From a virus: a stretch of DNA of 34,410 nt. The stretch is from the IMG/VR virus record IMGVR_UViG_3300037189_008474, positions 1-34,410 of that record. One strand, given 5' to 3'. Made by a program: the position numbers and the translations under genes. The notes beneath the pieces were generated by a model that had not been told where the DNA came from, made no database searches, and worked only from the letters and a program-made list of their open reading frames with translations. How positions within the stretch are numbered: position 1 is the first letter of the stretch; the number at the start of each line of letters is the position of its first letter. This document shows positions 1 to 7,066 of this stretch, in pieces.

Positions 1-213
1 GGTTGGGCCTTGAGCGCCTTGGGCACCTTGAGCGCCTTGGGGTCCTTGTGCTCCAAGGACGTAAGGAAGGGCATTCCATCCAGTTACACCGTCGCCAACC
101 TTAACCTTAGGCGGAGTACTAGTCTCTACACCCACCTCACCAGCAGCCAGCACCGTGTTCGATGCTGCCCATTGAACAGATGAACCTCTTCTTAGACGAA
201 TTCTTGTAGGCAT
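1..213 (-). CDS. Collagen-like tail fibre protein with Mtd_N-type N-terminus (3' truncated)
   Basis: Only the first 71 codons lie in the window; the gene runs off the left edge. The N-terminus has the pattern RIRLRRGSSVQW...VLAAGEVGVET...KVKVGDG...WNALPY. This is the major-tropism-determinant N-terminal (Mtd_N) type that opens many phage fibres and anchors them to the tail. From about residue 55 it changes to Gly-X-Y triplets (GAQGPQGAQGAQGAQGP), a collagen-like trimerising shaft. The ATG at 213 follows an AGGAG about 12 nt upstream. It lies next to replication and small accessory genes rather than with the tail module. Role as a receptor-binding or minor tail fibre is inferred from family resemblance; the missing C-terminus would carry the binding head. 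Confidence 0.85.
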   Translation of the reverse strand, partial: MPTRIRLRRGSSVQWAASNTVLAAGEVGVETSTPPKVKVGDGVTGWNALPYVLGAQGPQGAQGAQGAQGPT

Positions 214-247
214 GTCAGACCAGTACTCCTAGTATAGAATATAGATA

Positions 248-451
248 TTACAGACCTCTTTGACGATTAGCCTGGTCTAAGGCATTATTGCGTTCGCCGC
301 GTTCCACTAAGATAGTAACACCACCGCAGTATCTACACACGGGGTTATTACCTTGCTGATAGAACGGATCTCTCTCAACTCTTCTGGAGTTCTGATCCGA
401 CTTACACTCTATACATACAGCGATGACCTCGCTATCGTGATCTTCTTCCAT
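248..451 (-). CDS. Small zinc-ribbon-like protein, 67 aa, function unknown
   Basis: The protein has two CxxC knuckles, C13-x2-C16 and C39-x2-C42, spaced as in a zinc ribbon that would bind one Zn ion. The rest is charged, with an arginine/asparagine-rich tail and no membrane segment. An AAAGGAG sits 6-7 nt before the ATG. It lies between the 35-aa lysine-rich gene and the fibre gene on the same strand, so it is probably co-transcribed with them. Small zinc-ribbon proteins of phages are often nucleic-acid or RNA polymerase binding factors, but nothing here identifies the partner. Confidence 0.75.
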   Translation of the reverse strand: MEEDHDSEVIAVCIECKSDQNSRRVERDPFYQQGNNPVCRYCGGVTILVERGERNNALDQANRQRGL

Positions 452-468
452 AACAACTCCTTTATATA

Positions 469-485
469 GTTATACAAAGTATAAC
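469..485. repeat. Inverted repeat (7-bp arms, 3-nt loop) upstream of the zinc-ribbon gene
   Basis: GTTATAC-AAA-GTATAAC forms a short AT-rich hairpin just upstream of the ribosome site of the 67-aa gene and downstream of the 35-aa gene's stop. It has no GC-rich stem or U-run, so it is not a convincing terminator. It could modulate translation or mark a processing site. Confidence 0.4.
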
Positions 486-493
486 ATAGCTGT

Positions 494-601
494 TCAGCAG
501 GCTTTTCCGCCCTTCTTCTTTTTCTTCGAAGAAGACATCATCTCTGATGAAGGCTTTGATGGCTTTTTGCTGGCTGTTGGCTTTTTCTTATTGTTCATCA
601 T
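494..601 (-). CDS. Lysine/serine-rich 35-aa peptide ending in GGKAC
   Basis: A 35-codon gene preceded by a near-perfect AAGGAGGT Shine-Dalgarno 4 nt before a doubled ATG (601 or 598). The peptide is extremely basic, with runs KKK, SKKPSKPSS and KKKKKGGKAC, and has a single cysteine as its last residue. There is no hydrophobic segment. It follows the primase gene by 10 nt and precedes the zinc-ribbon gene. The strength of the ribosome site argues that it is translated. Charge suggests nucleic-acid binding, a DNA-condensing role or an anti-host peptide; none can be chosen from sequence. Confidence 0.7.
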   Translation of the reverse strand: MMNNKKKPTASKKPSKPSSEMMSSSKKKKKGGKAC

Positions 602-611
602 TGTTACCTCC

Positions 612-1835
612 TTAAAATGAGGTGTACATCTTATTAGTACCGTAGGCTAGACGAATCGGTGATGGTTGAGAAAACTCTGCGGTTTCCATGTACTTACCAT
701 TTGCCAATCTTTCTACTCTTGGCTTTGGCTCCAGCTTTTCACAACCAGAACAAGAGATACCAACCTGCTGAGCCTTTGTACAGGAGAACGGACGACCACC
801 AATATCTTTTTCTCTGCGACGAATCCAATCGTCTACATGAGCGCTTGATATTTCGAACTGATAGTCAGAGCATTCACTTAGTATCTCGTGTAGATACTTA
901 ATCGCATCTTCGTGATAAGTAAGAATCGAGCAAAGAAATAGTCTTTCGTAATGATCCAAATGATGATTACGCTTTGCTTTTAACTCCAACTCACGAATAG
1001 CTGGACATCCCTTTAGTAACCTAAACTTGTCGAAAAACTTCTGTCCTTCGTCAAAATGCTTGTAACTTCCTGTACCTTGTTCCAAGAAGCGGGCCAGCAT
1101 GTCCGAAGAAGTTCTCTTAGGAGCTAGGCTCTGTTCGTAATCATAAGTAAATTCTCTATACCATTGATTAGCTTTGAAGTTAAAGTTCTGCTCGATCACA
1201 TCAAAAGGATGTGGTTCTCTAGCGTGTTCTATGATTTCAGTTAAGCCAACTCCGTCTTGCAAAAGCTGCATGCACTCGACTTTGTATAGCCCTGTATGTT
1301 GGTGTCGTGTATTTGGAACGCGCCACATTCTTCGTGTATCATAAACATTGAAATCAAGTGAGCTGACTCCCAGTGTTTCTTTAACATAATTTGCAATGAA
1401 TCTAAAAACTCCGGCAAGGTCATCAGACGCGCTGATGCCGAGTGCGATAGCTTCACACTCAATATGAAATCCCTTTTTCCCAGAGAAGAAAACTCTAATT
1501 GCGTCTCGGGATATAAATTGTAGAAGGTAGTCAACGACCTTATACACTTCAGAGAGGACGACTTCCGGCTCTGAGTCAGAATCGAAATCGAAATACAGTG
1601 ACCCCAAAGAGGCTGCTGTATCGATATCTCTGTCGTTATATTGGAAAACGGAAGTGTAAAGACCAGTTTGATCAGACTTAGCAATTTTCGCATTGACTTC
1701 CTCCCACGAAAATAGAATCGCCTTCTTGCTATCATCACGCTGGCGAATCAATTTGTTTATCTTAGGAACGTACACACCGTACTCTACGTACTGAAACTGA
1801 GATGTATACTTATCCTTGTTATCTGGAAGTCTCAT
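612..1835 (-). CDS. DNA primase of archaeo-eukaryotic (AEP/PriS-like) type
   Basis: The 407-aa protein carries the AEP catalytic signatures in order: FDFD with D83 and D85 (first metal site), SGKKGFH at 118-124 (sGxxGxH nucleotide-binding motif), and the DTRRMWRVPNTRHQHTGL block around 166-182 (third metal ligand plus basic substrate-binding residues). The C-terminal half is helical and contains four cysteines, C277 in KGCPAI, then C352, C362 and C365, which could hold zinc or an Fe-S cluster. It would make RNA or DNA primers at the replication fork with the DnaB-like helicase at 3484-4929. Its ATG overlaps the stop of the 53-aa gene (ATGA), so the two are probably translationally coupled. 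Family assignment is firm; the metal centre is inferred. Confidence 0.9.
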   Translation of the reverse strand: MRLPDNKDKYTSQFQYVEYGVYVPKINKLIRQRDDSKKAILFSWEEVNAKIAKSDQTGLYTSVFQYNDRDIDTAASLGSLYFDFDSDSEPEVVLSEVYKVVDYLLQFISRDAIRVFFSGKKGFHIECEAIALGISASDDLAGVFRFIANYVKETLGVSSLDFNVYDTRRMWRVPNTRHQHTGLYKVECMQLLQDGVGLTEIIEHAREPHPFDVIEQNFNFKANQWYREFTYDYEQSLAPKRTSSDMLARFLEQGTGSYKHFDEGQKFFDKFRLLKGCPAIRELELKAKRNHHLDHYERLFLCSILTYHEDAIKYLHEILSECSDYQFEISSAHVDDWIRRREKDIGGRPFSCTKAQQVGISCSGCEKLEPKPRVERLANGKYMETAEFSQPSPIRLAYGTNKMYTSF

Positions 1836-1993
1836 GGCTCTATTTTAGCTCTTCCCTCTGAGTCTCCCAAACGCCATACCACTATTTTCTTATCGTTATA
1901 ATTCAGTCTGTTATCTCTGTGATATACACATTCACTGAGAAACCAATCCATATTATTTAGTAGCCAGAATCTTTTCGTGATTACGTCACTCAT
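1832..1993 (-). CDS. Small 53-aa protein between HD and primase genes, function unknown
   Basis: A 53-codon gene starts at an ATG inside the last codons of the HD protein gene (8-nt overlap) and ends in an ATGA overlap with the primase start. It therefore fills what would otherwise be an unexplained gap of about 150 nt. The product (starts MSDVITKRFWLLNN, contains DNRLNYNDKKIVVWRLGDSEGR) is soluble and mixed-charge, rich in Trp and Asn, with no recognised motif. The coupling at both ends is the main evidence that it is real. A role alongside the primase is only positional inference. Confidence 0.65.
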   Translation of the reverse strand: MSDVITKRFWLLNNMDWFLSECVYHRDNRLNYNDKKIVVWRLGDSEGRAKIEP

Positions 1994-2696
1994 CTGTGCT
2001 CACCTGATAATCCGCAAACAAATCTGGAACTAATACATGTAGATTTTCTGCGGTGTAGTTCGCCATAGCTAAAACCTTTTCCAACTCATTCATAGGCAGG
2101 GTCTCTGGTATAGGAGACCAGACTCCGTGACTGCAGTGTATTAGCCTAATAATGTTGATGATCTGTTCATAGGGTATATCTAGCGTATTACTCTTAGCAT
2201 CGTGACTCTTGCGGGTGTCGTCAGTTCTCATGAAACTGATGAAAGAATCTATGGTATAGAGGTGAAGAGGGTCATGCGTAACATTCAGTTCTTCATCGCA
2301 GTACACTGCCTTAGTTATATCGTGCAACAGAGCAGCAGCTAATAGGGCATCCATCTCGTCGTCCGGAAGACCTATGGATGATCCCATTGCCATAGCAAAC
2401 TTAGCTACTCTTCTCGTATGGATAACCATACCATCGTTATCGTACTCATCCGGTGGATGATCACCTGGAATAAACGACGAAGGTGACTCCCAGAATGCAG
2501 ATCCAGCCACAGACTTGTATAGGTAGGTTCGAAAAAGAATAGAACTCACGAATCTCTTTACATGATCATTCTTTATACACTGGATGATATCAGAGAAGGC
2601 GTCGATAACTATCTGTTCAAGTGTGTTATCCAACCCATCGTCTTGAAGATTTCCTAAAACTACATCGAGTAAGTTCTTCTGTTCGTTCTTCTTCAT
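1986..2696 (-). CDS. HD-domain metal-dependent phosphohydrolase
   Basis: With the start at ATG 2696 (ATGA overlap with the upstream Cas4-like gene) the protein is 236 aa. A GTG 21 nt further upstream is possible but would overlap more and lacks a ribosome site. HD-family metal ligands are visible: H93 in VIHTRRV, the H125-D126 pair in LLHDITKAVY, and later histidines around 187-190 (RLIHCSHG). HD proteins hydrolyse nucleotides such as dNTPs, (p)ppGpp or cyclic dinucleotides. The helical spacing resembles HD hydrolases of the YqeK/HDIG kind more than the large SAMHD1 dNTPases, but the substrate is not determinable. It is embedded in the replication operon. Confidence 0.8.
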   Translation of the reverse strand: MKKNEQKNLLDVVLGNLQDDGLDNTLEQIVIDAFSDIIQCIKNDHVKRFVSSILFRTYLYKSVAGSAFWESPSSFIPGDHPPDEYDNDGMVIHTRRVAKFAMAMGSSIGLPDDEMDALLAAALLHDITKAVYCDEELNVTHDPLHLYTIDSFISFMRTDDTRKSHDAKSNTLDIPYEQIINIIRLIHCSHGVWSPIPETLPMNELEKVLAMANYTAENLHVLVPDLFADYQVSTDE

Positions 2697-3487
2697 TTCT
2701 TTTCCGGGTACCGCCACTTAGAACATGGCTCGTCAAATGGACATTGCTTACAGTAGGCGATCAAGCCTCTCTTTGGAACGAACACATCTGTTTCAGATAG
2801 ACGAGTAGACCAGTGAAGTAGCCCATTCCTATCGTCATCAGAAAGTTCATAATGGATAGGCCCTGGCTGAATAGAACCAAAGTTCCATAGTTTAAACTCA
2901 ACGTCTAATGGCTTGAAATCATTCCTATATCTAAACGCATAGTTTAGTATCGCGAAATCAAACGCCCAGGATTCCATGGTCATCCTCTTCTGATAACCAG
3001 ACCACTTGTATACTGTATACTTATCACCCAAAGGATTCTTTGTTCTTAGAATCAAATCGAAAGAACCTGATAACACCACCTTTCCAAACGGAACCGTGAA
3101 TGGCTCGTTGGAAAGAACCACTTGTGTCTCAGGCTTATTAGCAAAGTCTTCATAAAAGCTGAGCAAAGCCATTGCAGCCTGATTGGTGTAGCTACTCTCG
3201 TTATCCCACATGATCTCATGCTGAGCCGTAGCTATATCAAGTGCAGTTGTCTCAGCACTGAACCATAGTTTCTGCCAACGATTCAACAGGGCTTGATACG
3301 ATGGCTCAGCGAAAGCCTGTTTTTTGTAGAAGAAGAATGAAGCTATCTTCTTAATGGTCGCTTCATAATCCATCTGACGCTGAAAGCGTGGATGAATATA
3401 TTCTACGCTCTCTGGATTAGAACGATACTCATATAAGAGTTCACATGTTCGGTAGTTCTTGAGATCGTTTGCTGTTACAGTGATCAA
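2693..3487 (-). CDS. Cas4/RecB-like Fe-S nuclease family protein with altered active site
   Basis: The 264-aa protein has the Cas4/AddB cysteine arrangement: C15 in the N-terminal helix (LKNYRTCELLYEYR) and C246-x2-C249-x5-C255 near the C-terminus, expected to bind a 4Fe-4S cluster. The PD-(D/E)xK core is seen as GSFDLIL (D144) followed by TVYKWSG with K161. The acidic residue normally two before that lysine is V159, so the metal site looks incomplete. The start is TTG 3487, overlapping the helicase stop by 4 nt (TTGA); the next in-frame ATG is 38 codons downstream and would remove C15. There is no CRISPR array or other cas gene nearby, so a role in phage recombination or end processing is more likely than CRISPR adaptation. 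Confidence 0.82.
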   Translation of the reverse strand: MITVTANDLKNYRTCELLYEYRSNPESVEYIHPRFQRQMDYEATIKKIASFFFYKKQAFAEPSYQALLNRWQKLWFSAETTALDIATAQHEIMWDNESSYTNQAAMALLSFYEDFANKPETQVVLSNEPFTVPFGKVVLSGSFDLILRTKNPLGDKYTVYKWSGYQKRMTMESWAFDFAILNYAFRYRNDFKPLDVEFKLWNFGSIQPGPIHYELSDDDRNGLLHWSTRLSETDVFVPKRGLIAYCKQCPFDEPCSKWRYPEKK

Positions 3488-4929
3488 TATATACCATCCC
3501 CGAATAAGTCTTCGTCAACAAAATCTGTGTCATACCTTGAATCCTCCTTTGCGACCTCATAAGGTACGTAGGATTTAAGGGAGTCAACATATTTTATCAC
3601 AGGTGGAGAATCGCTGAATGCCTGACCAGTGATACGGTTTTTAGGCATCTGTACCTGCATGAGATTCTCATTCAAAGACTCGTCACCAGTAGCCACTTTT
3701 AGTGGGGTGAGTATGAGCGTCACCGTTGCCTTCTGTGCAATAGTAACCGAGCCACCAACGTCGGACTGGTTCATTACTTCACGCTTCTCTTTCAACGCAT
3801 TGTTGTTCTGTTGAGAAGTGATGATGAACACTGCCTCCATGTCTTTGGCCAGCTGCTCAAGTCTGACCATGATCTGCTCGAACTCACCCCACCTTGCCTT
3901 GCCTCCACTCTTGGTAAACAGTGATTGGATGGTATCGATCACCACTACATCTGGTTTGCGATCGTTACCAATAATATCTCTCAACCATTTATCAAGATCC
4001 TCAAAGAACAAGCTGTCAGGGTCATGACGGACCATTAGTCTGTCACCCCATTCACTTAGCTTTGCTCTGAAGGCATTGCTCAGCTTACCCATCTCTACGG
4101 ATGTTAGCTTTTCCGCCTGTTCATACACGTTGGTCTCAGTGATCTGAGTCATCAGCGTGCGCTCCCAGTGGTCGCGTGGCTCTTCAAAATTGATATAGAG
4201 TATTCTGTATCCACTATCTAACCAATAGTTACACAGAGACCTACTGAACACGCTCTTACCTTGACCTGAGATGGCCACCACAGCGTGTACTCCACCACGG
4301 AGAAACCCACCCTTCTCTTCACTATACCCCATGGCACGGTTGAGGTTTTTGAATTGAGTAGGAAGGAAGGGCGGGATCTCCCATAGATCATCAATGTGTT
4401 CCATGATGTCATAAGCTGTAGTAACAGATTCAAGAGGATCATAATTCAAATCACTTTGAAGATCTTTGATCTGCTCCGTAATACTTTGAATCTTATCGAG
4501 ATCATCTATAGAGTGATCAGATTTCTTGGCAATAATCTGTAGTAGCTCTTGAGCCTTGTCAAGCTGTCTACGCTTCTTGGCTCTGAACTTAACTACCTCT
4601 ACAGCAGCATCTAGTTCACAGGTGTCTATCTCTAACAGATGGTCTACAAATTTATCAACACCCTCAAAACCACCAAGGGCTTCATAGATATCGGTCTCAG
4701 TCTGTAGCCAAGACTTGAAAGCTATTGGATCAACTATATCCAATCCAGTCTTGTCATGGTAGTTAAGCATGGACTGGAAGATTTCGTAGATACCACGCTG
4801 ACCATGAACGAGGCCGACATCATCAGGCTTGAGATCGTTTACGAATTTCGTTATCGCCCCCCTCTGCTTCATTGCTAAGCTTAGGAGCTGAAACTCAAAC
4901 GGCTCTTCCTTATTTTCGGCCTCGATCAT
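3484..4929 (-). CDS. Replicative DnaB-like helicase
   Basis: With ATG 4929 (AAAGG 6 nt upstream, 11 nt after the preceding stop) the product is 481 aa. An upstream GTG at 4998 would overlap the neighbouring gene by 58 nt and is disfavoured. The N-terminal ~130 residues resemble the helical DnaB N-domain that contacts primase. The RecA-like C-domain has Walker A SGQGKS at 221-226, Walker B VVVID ending at D332, and downstream TSQQNN and KNRITG segments typical of the family (sensor and arginine-finger region). It would unwind DNA ahead of the fork as a ring hexamer and work with the AEP primase of the same operon. Confidence 0.92.
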   Translation of the reverse strand: MIEAENKEEPFEFQLLSLAMKQRGAITKFVNDLKPDDVGLVHGQRGIYEIFQSMLNYHDKTGLDIVDPIAFKSWLQTETDIYEALGGFEGVDKFVDHLLEIDTCELDAAVEVVKFRAKKRRQLDKAQELLQIIAKKSDHSIDDLDKIQSITEQIKDLQSDLNYDPLESVTTAYDIMEHIDDLWEIPPFLPTQFKNLNRAMGYSEEKGGFLRGGVHAVVAISGQGKSVFSRSLCNYWLDSGYRILYINFEEPRDHWERTLMTQITETNVYEQAEKLTSVEMGKLSNAFRAKLSEWGDRLMVRHDPDSLFFEDLDKWLRDIIGNDRKPDVVVIDTIQSLFTKSGGKARWGEFEQIMVRLEQLAKDMEAVFIITSQQNNNALKEKREVMNQSDVGGSVTIAQKATVTLILTPLKVATGDESLNENLMQVQMPKNRITGQAFSDSPPVIKYVDSLKSYVPYEVAKEDSRYDTDFVDEDLFGDGIY

Positions 4930-4940
4930 GACCAACCTTT

Positions 4941-5603
4941 CTAGTTGTATTTGTTTTGACGCTCCGCCTTCATTCTTATGCGTGCGTCTTTCTCCCACTC
5001 TTTACGTTTACGCTTAGCCTCTTCGTAAACTGGGTTCCCCTTCAAGGAAGCGGGACTCATTTTGTACTTATTGGCTGGAACTTTGTCTTCCAGGTTAGGC
5101 GTAGATTTTATCGCATGAAGGATTCTGTTGAACACGTCATCCTCAGTAAGCCTTTCATTATAGCAGAAGGTCACAAGCGTGATACCCTGCCTTTTGCATA
5201 GCTCTTCTTTGCGAATATCTCTTTCTTGAGCCAGGCGAAAGTCATCATAACTCTTGTAAAAGAAGTTATTGAATTCGAAATGCTGTCTACCATGAAACTC
5301 TATTGCTAACTTATACTTAGGACAATATATATCCAGCATCAGGCGTTCACCAATATGGTGTTCATTAACTACTTCTACACCTGGTAGAAGTCTTGTGACC
5401 ATAGAGGTTAGCGATGCGTGTCCCCGAGACATCTTCCTGCTACCACGGCGTACCCAAGTTAGTCCAAGCTCTCTGATTCGTTTTGAAGTTTCAGCTTGGG
5501 ACCACTCTAAGGTTTCCGCGATTTTAGATACGGGAAGGTTTGATTCGAATAGAAGTTCAATGAGTTGTGAATCTTTTTCCAAGAATTCCTCTTGCATAGA
5601 CAT
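4941..5603 (-). CDS. HTH plus Vsr/EDxHD-like endonuclease (DUF559-type fold)
   Basis: From ATG 5603 (AAGAG upstream) the protein is 220 aa; a TTG at 5654 could add 17 residues. Residues ~20-53 form a helix-turn-helix (LPVSKIAETLEWSQAETSKRI). The central domain shows D91 in LDIYCPKY, then IEFHGRQHFEF with E102, H104 and H108, and D129/K132 in ERDIRKE. This is the pattern of Vsr-related PD-(D/E)xK enzymes, including EDxHD phage homing endonucleases. The C-terminal 40 residues are highly basic. Lying directly upstream of the helicase in the operon, it may be a structure-specific nuclease for recombination, or a free-standing homing endonuclease; sequence alone does not separate these. Confidence 0.78.
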   Translation of the reverse strand: MSMQEEFLEKDSQLIELLFESNLPVSKIAETLEWSQAETSKRIRELGLTWVRRGSRKMSRGHASLTSMVTRLLPGVEVVNEHHIGERLMLDIYCPKYKLAIEFHGRQHFEFNNFFYKSYDDFRLAQERDIRKEELCKRQGITLVTFCYNERLTEDDVFNRILHAIKSTPNLEDKVPANKYKMSPASLKGNPVYEEAKRKRKEWEKDARIRMKAERQNKYN

Positions 5604-5688
5604 GACGTTTCTCTTTCGTAAAGTATGTGGTTTTGTAACATCAGTTTTAAACAACCTGCTGTAAGCACCACCGCCTTACGGAGAGAAA

Positions 5689-6066
5689 TTACTCTATGTC
5701 CTGATCTTCCTTAGACCTTCTAGTACCATGACTTTCCAAAATAATTGCGTGAATCCTCAAAGGACCGATCACTGCATGTTGCTCTTCGGTGTACTCGTCA
5801 GAGGAATCAAGGAATAGATAATCTGGATTATATCCTCTTGTCTTCAAAGAGTCTATACCAAAAAATTTGACTAACTTTCCATTGATTGTTATCTCATTTT
5901 GAGTAATACGCTGACGTTCTGCGCCTTCAATTGCAGCAACCACCTCGGTATGCAAGTGATTAGCTCGCAGCTGTGTTGGTGCACAGGCTAGCATAAGGGT
6001 TCCAGACGGAACCATGTCATCAAGCAGGTGAACTGCTATCGAGTTGGCTAAAAAGTTATGACCCAT
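5689..6066 (-). CDS. Unknown protein, 125 aa, with ATPase Walker-B-like segment
   Basis: ATG 6066 shares one base with the stop of the preceding gene (TGATG), which fixes the start; the longer reading frame upstream would overlap that gene completely. The protein has FGIDSLKTRGYNPDYLFLD, where a hydrophobic strand ends in aspartate followed by SSDEYTEEQHAV. This resembles the Walker B region of helicase/terminase-type ATPases, but no Walker A is present. It may be a domain fragment or a small regulator. It sits between the glycan island and the endonuclease gene. Function not recognised. Confidence 0.6.
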   Translation of the reverse strand: MGHNFLANSIAVHLLDDMVPSGTLMLACAPTQLRANHLHTEVVAAIEGAERQRITQNEITINGKLVKFFGIDSLKTRGYNPDYLFLDSSDEYTEEQHAVIGPLRIHAIILESHGTRRSKEDQDIE

Positions 6067-6299
6067 CACGTTCCTATCTCTGATATTATCGATGACGACT
6101 GCGTAATAAAATGCGGCATTTCTTTTGAAACTTGAGCCTCTGGAGTTTCGGGACCCCAACCACTTATGAAGAATGTCACAGAATTAGAACTATAGTTAGT
6201 CATAGCGCTGGTAATTTCTGCCGCTAACGGAAGTTGTAATAGTTCCTCAAGAACTTCCATAGACATTGTTATGTGACATCTCTTTTTTGTTATGGTCAT
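6066..6299 (-). CDS. Unknown protein, 77 aa
   Basis: Starts in an ATGA overlap with the glycosyltransferase upstream and ends in a TGATG junction with the 125-aa gene, so it is tightly coupled at both ends. The N-terminal half contains a helix (SMEVLEELLQLPLAAEITSA) and a short hydrophobic strand (SVTFFISG). No catalytic motif is visible. It probably belongs functionally with the 125-aa protein because they are co-translated. Confidence 0.6.
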   Translation of the reverse strand: MTITKKRCHITMSMEVLEELLQLPLAAEITSAMTNYSSNSVTFFISGWGPETPEAQVSKEMPHFITQSSSIISEIGT

Positions 6300-7066
6300 C
6301 TTGCTCTCCTTAATGGAGTTGGATCATAGACTAATCCTGGTTGGTTTATGAATTGATTCCACTGTGCCTTTAGTTCCTCTAAAGGAAGATCGCCACGGGA
6401 CCGCCAATGATAACCCTCGCCTTGAGAAAGATCGGTAGCATCGTATGCTTGCTTACCCTGTCTCAGTTTTCTTATCAATTGGTTTTCAGATCGATATTGA
6501 AAATGGCGTACTGCTAAAACATCGTACGTTATATCGCCACTGCGACTAACTCCGTGGTTGCCCTGATGAAGATAGCTACCTTCTTCGTATCGATAGGCAA
6601 CAGATGGCAGGCTTTTGATTCCTGGCTCCCTATAAACAGTATCAACTAATGGATTACCAGTATCAGAATCTAAAGGTTGTGGAACCATATCCCATACCGC
6701 TGCTAAGGTCACTGGGGTTGACATAGTTCTAAGTGCTTCACCTACTGTAGAGAATGGATTAGCTGAGAGCCAACACTCATCGGCGTCCATGGGAAGGATA
6801 ATATCTGCGCCCATAGATGCCGCTCTCTGTGCTAATCCATTCATCTTCGCTGATTGATAATAGCCGGGTTCGTTATCATCCAAGATGGTAAACATACCAT
6901 CATATCTTTCCGCAAAAGAATCTAGAATCAATCTAGTGTTATCGGTGGACATGTTGTCAGCGATGATGAAGTGATCAACTTCTTGAGTCAACATATGATC
7001 AAGGATGTACTGAATGATGTCATCTTCATCTTTGACCATGCTGATCACGAAGATTTTATCAGTCAT
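6296..7066 (-). CDS. Family-2-like glycosyltransferase (GT-A fold)
   Basis: The 256-aa protein begins with a short strand and the KDEDDIIQY...FIIADNMSTDNTRLIL pattern of the nucleotide-binding half of GT-A enzymes. D94-A-D96 (PMDADECW) is the metal-binding DxD. The C-terminal part has RHFQYRS and a basic helix (IRKLRQGKQAYD), as in Glyco_tranf_2_4 proteins. It would transfer a sugar from a nucleotide-sugar donor; acceptor unknown. It is the last gene of the glycan island, with a 4-nt overlap to the methyltransferase upstream. Confidence 0.88.
   Translation of the reverse strand: MTDKIFVISMVKDEDDIIQYILDHMLTQEVDHFIIADNMSTDNTRLILDSFAERYDGMFTILDDNEPGYYQSAKMNGLAQRAASMGADIILPMDADECWLSANPFSTVGEALRTMSTPVTLAAVWDMVPQPLDSDTGNPLVDTVYREPGIKSLPSVAYRYEEGSYLHQGNHGVSRSGDITYDVLAVRHFQYRSENQLIRKLRQGKQAYDATDLSQGEGYHWRSRGDLPLEELKAQWNQFINQPGLVYDPTPLRRAR

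Noticed and set aside
659-901. Plus-strand open frames antisense to the primase and many other plus-strand frames across the window
   Set aside because: They lie antisense to well-supported minus-strand genes, lack ribosome sites and show no protein motifs. No plus-strand gene is supported anywhere in the window.
2693-3487. Cas4-like protein as evidence for a CRISPR-Cas system
   Set aside because: No CRISPR repeats and no other cas gene are visible. Stand-alone Cas4-like proteins are common in phages.
5655-5688. Hairpin-like GTAAG...CTTAC before the endonuclease gene
   Set aside because: Only a 5-bp stem with a 9-nt loop and no U-run; too weak to call a terminator.
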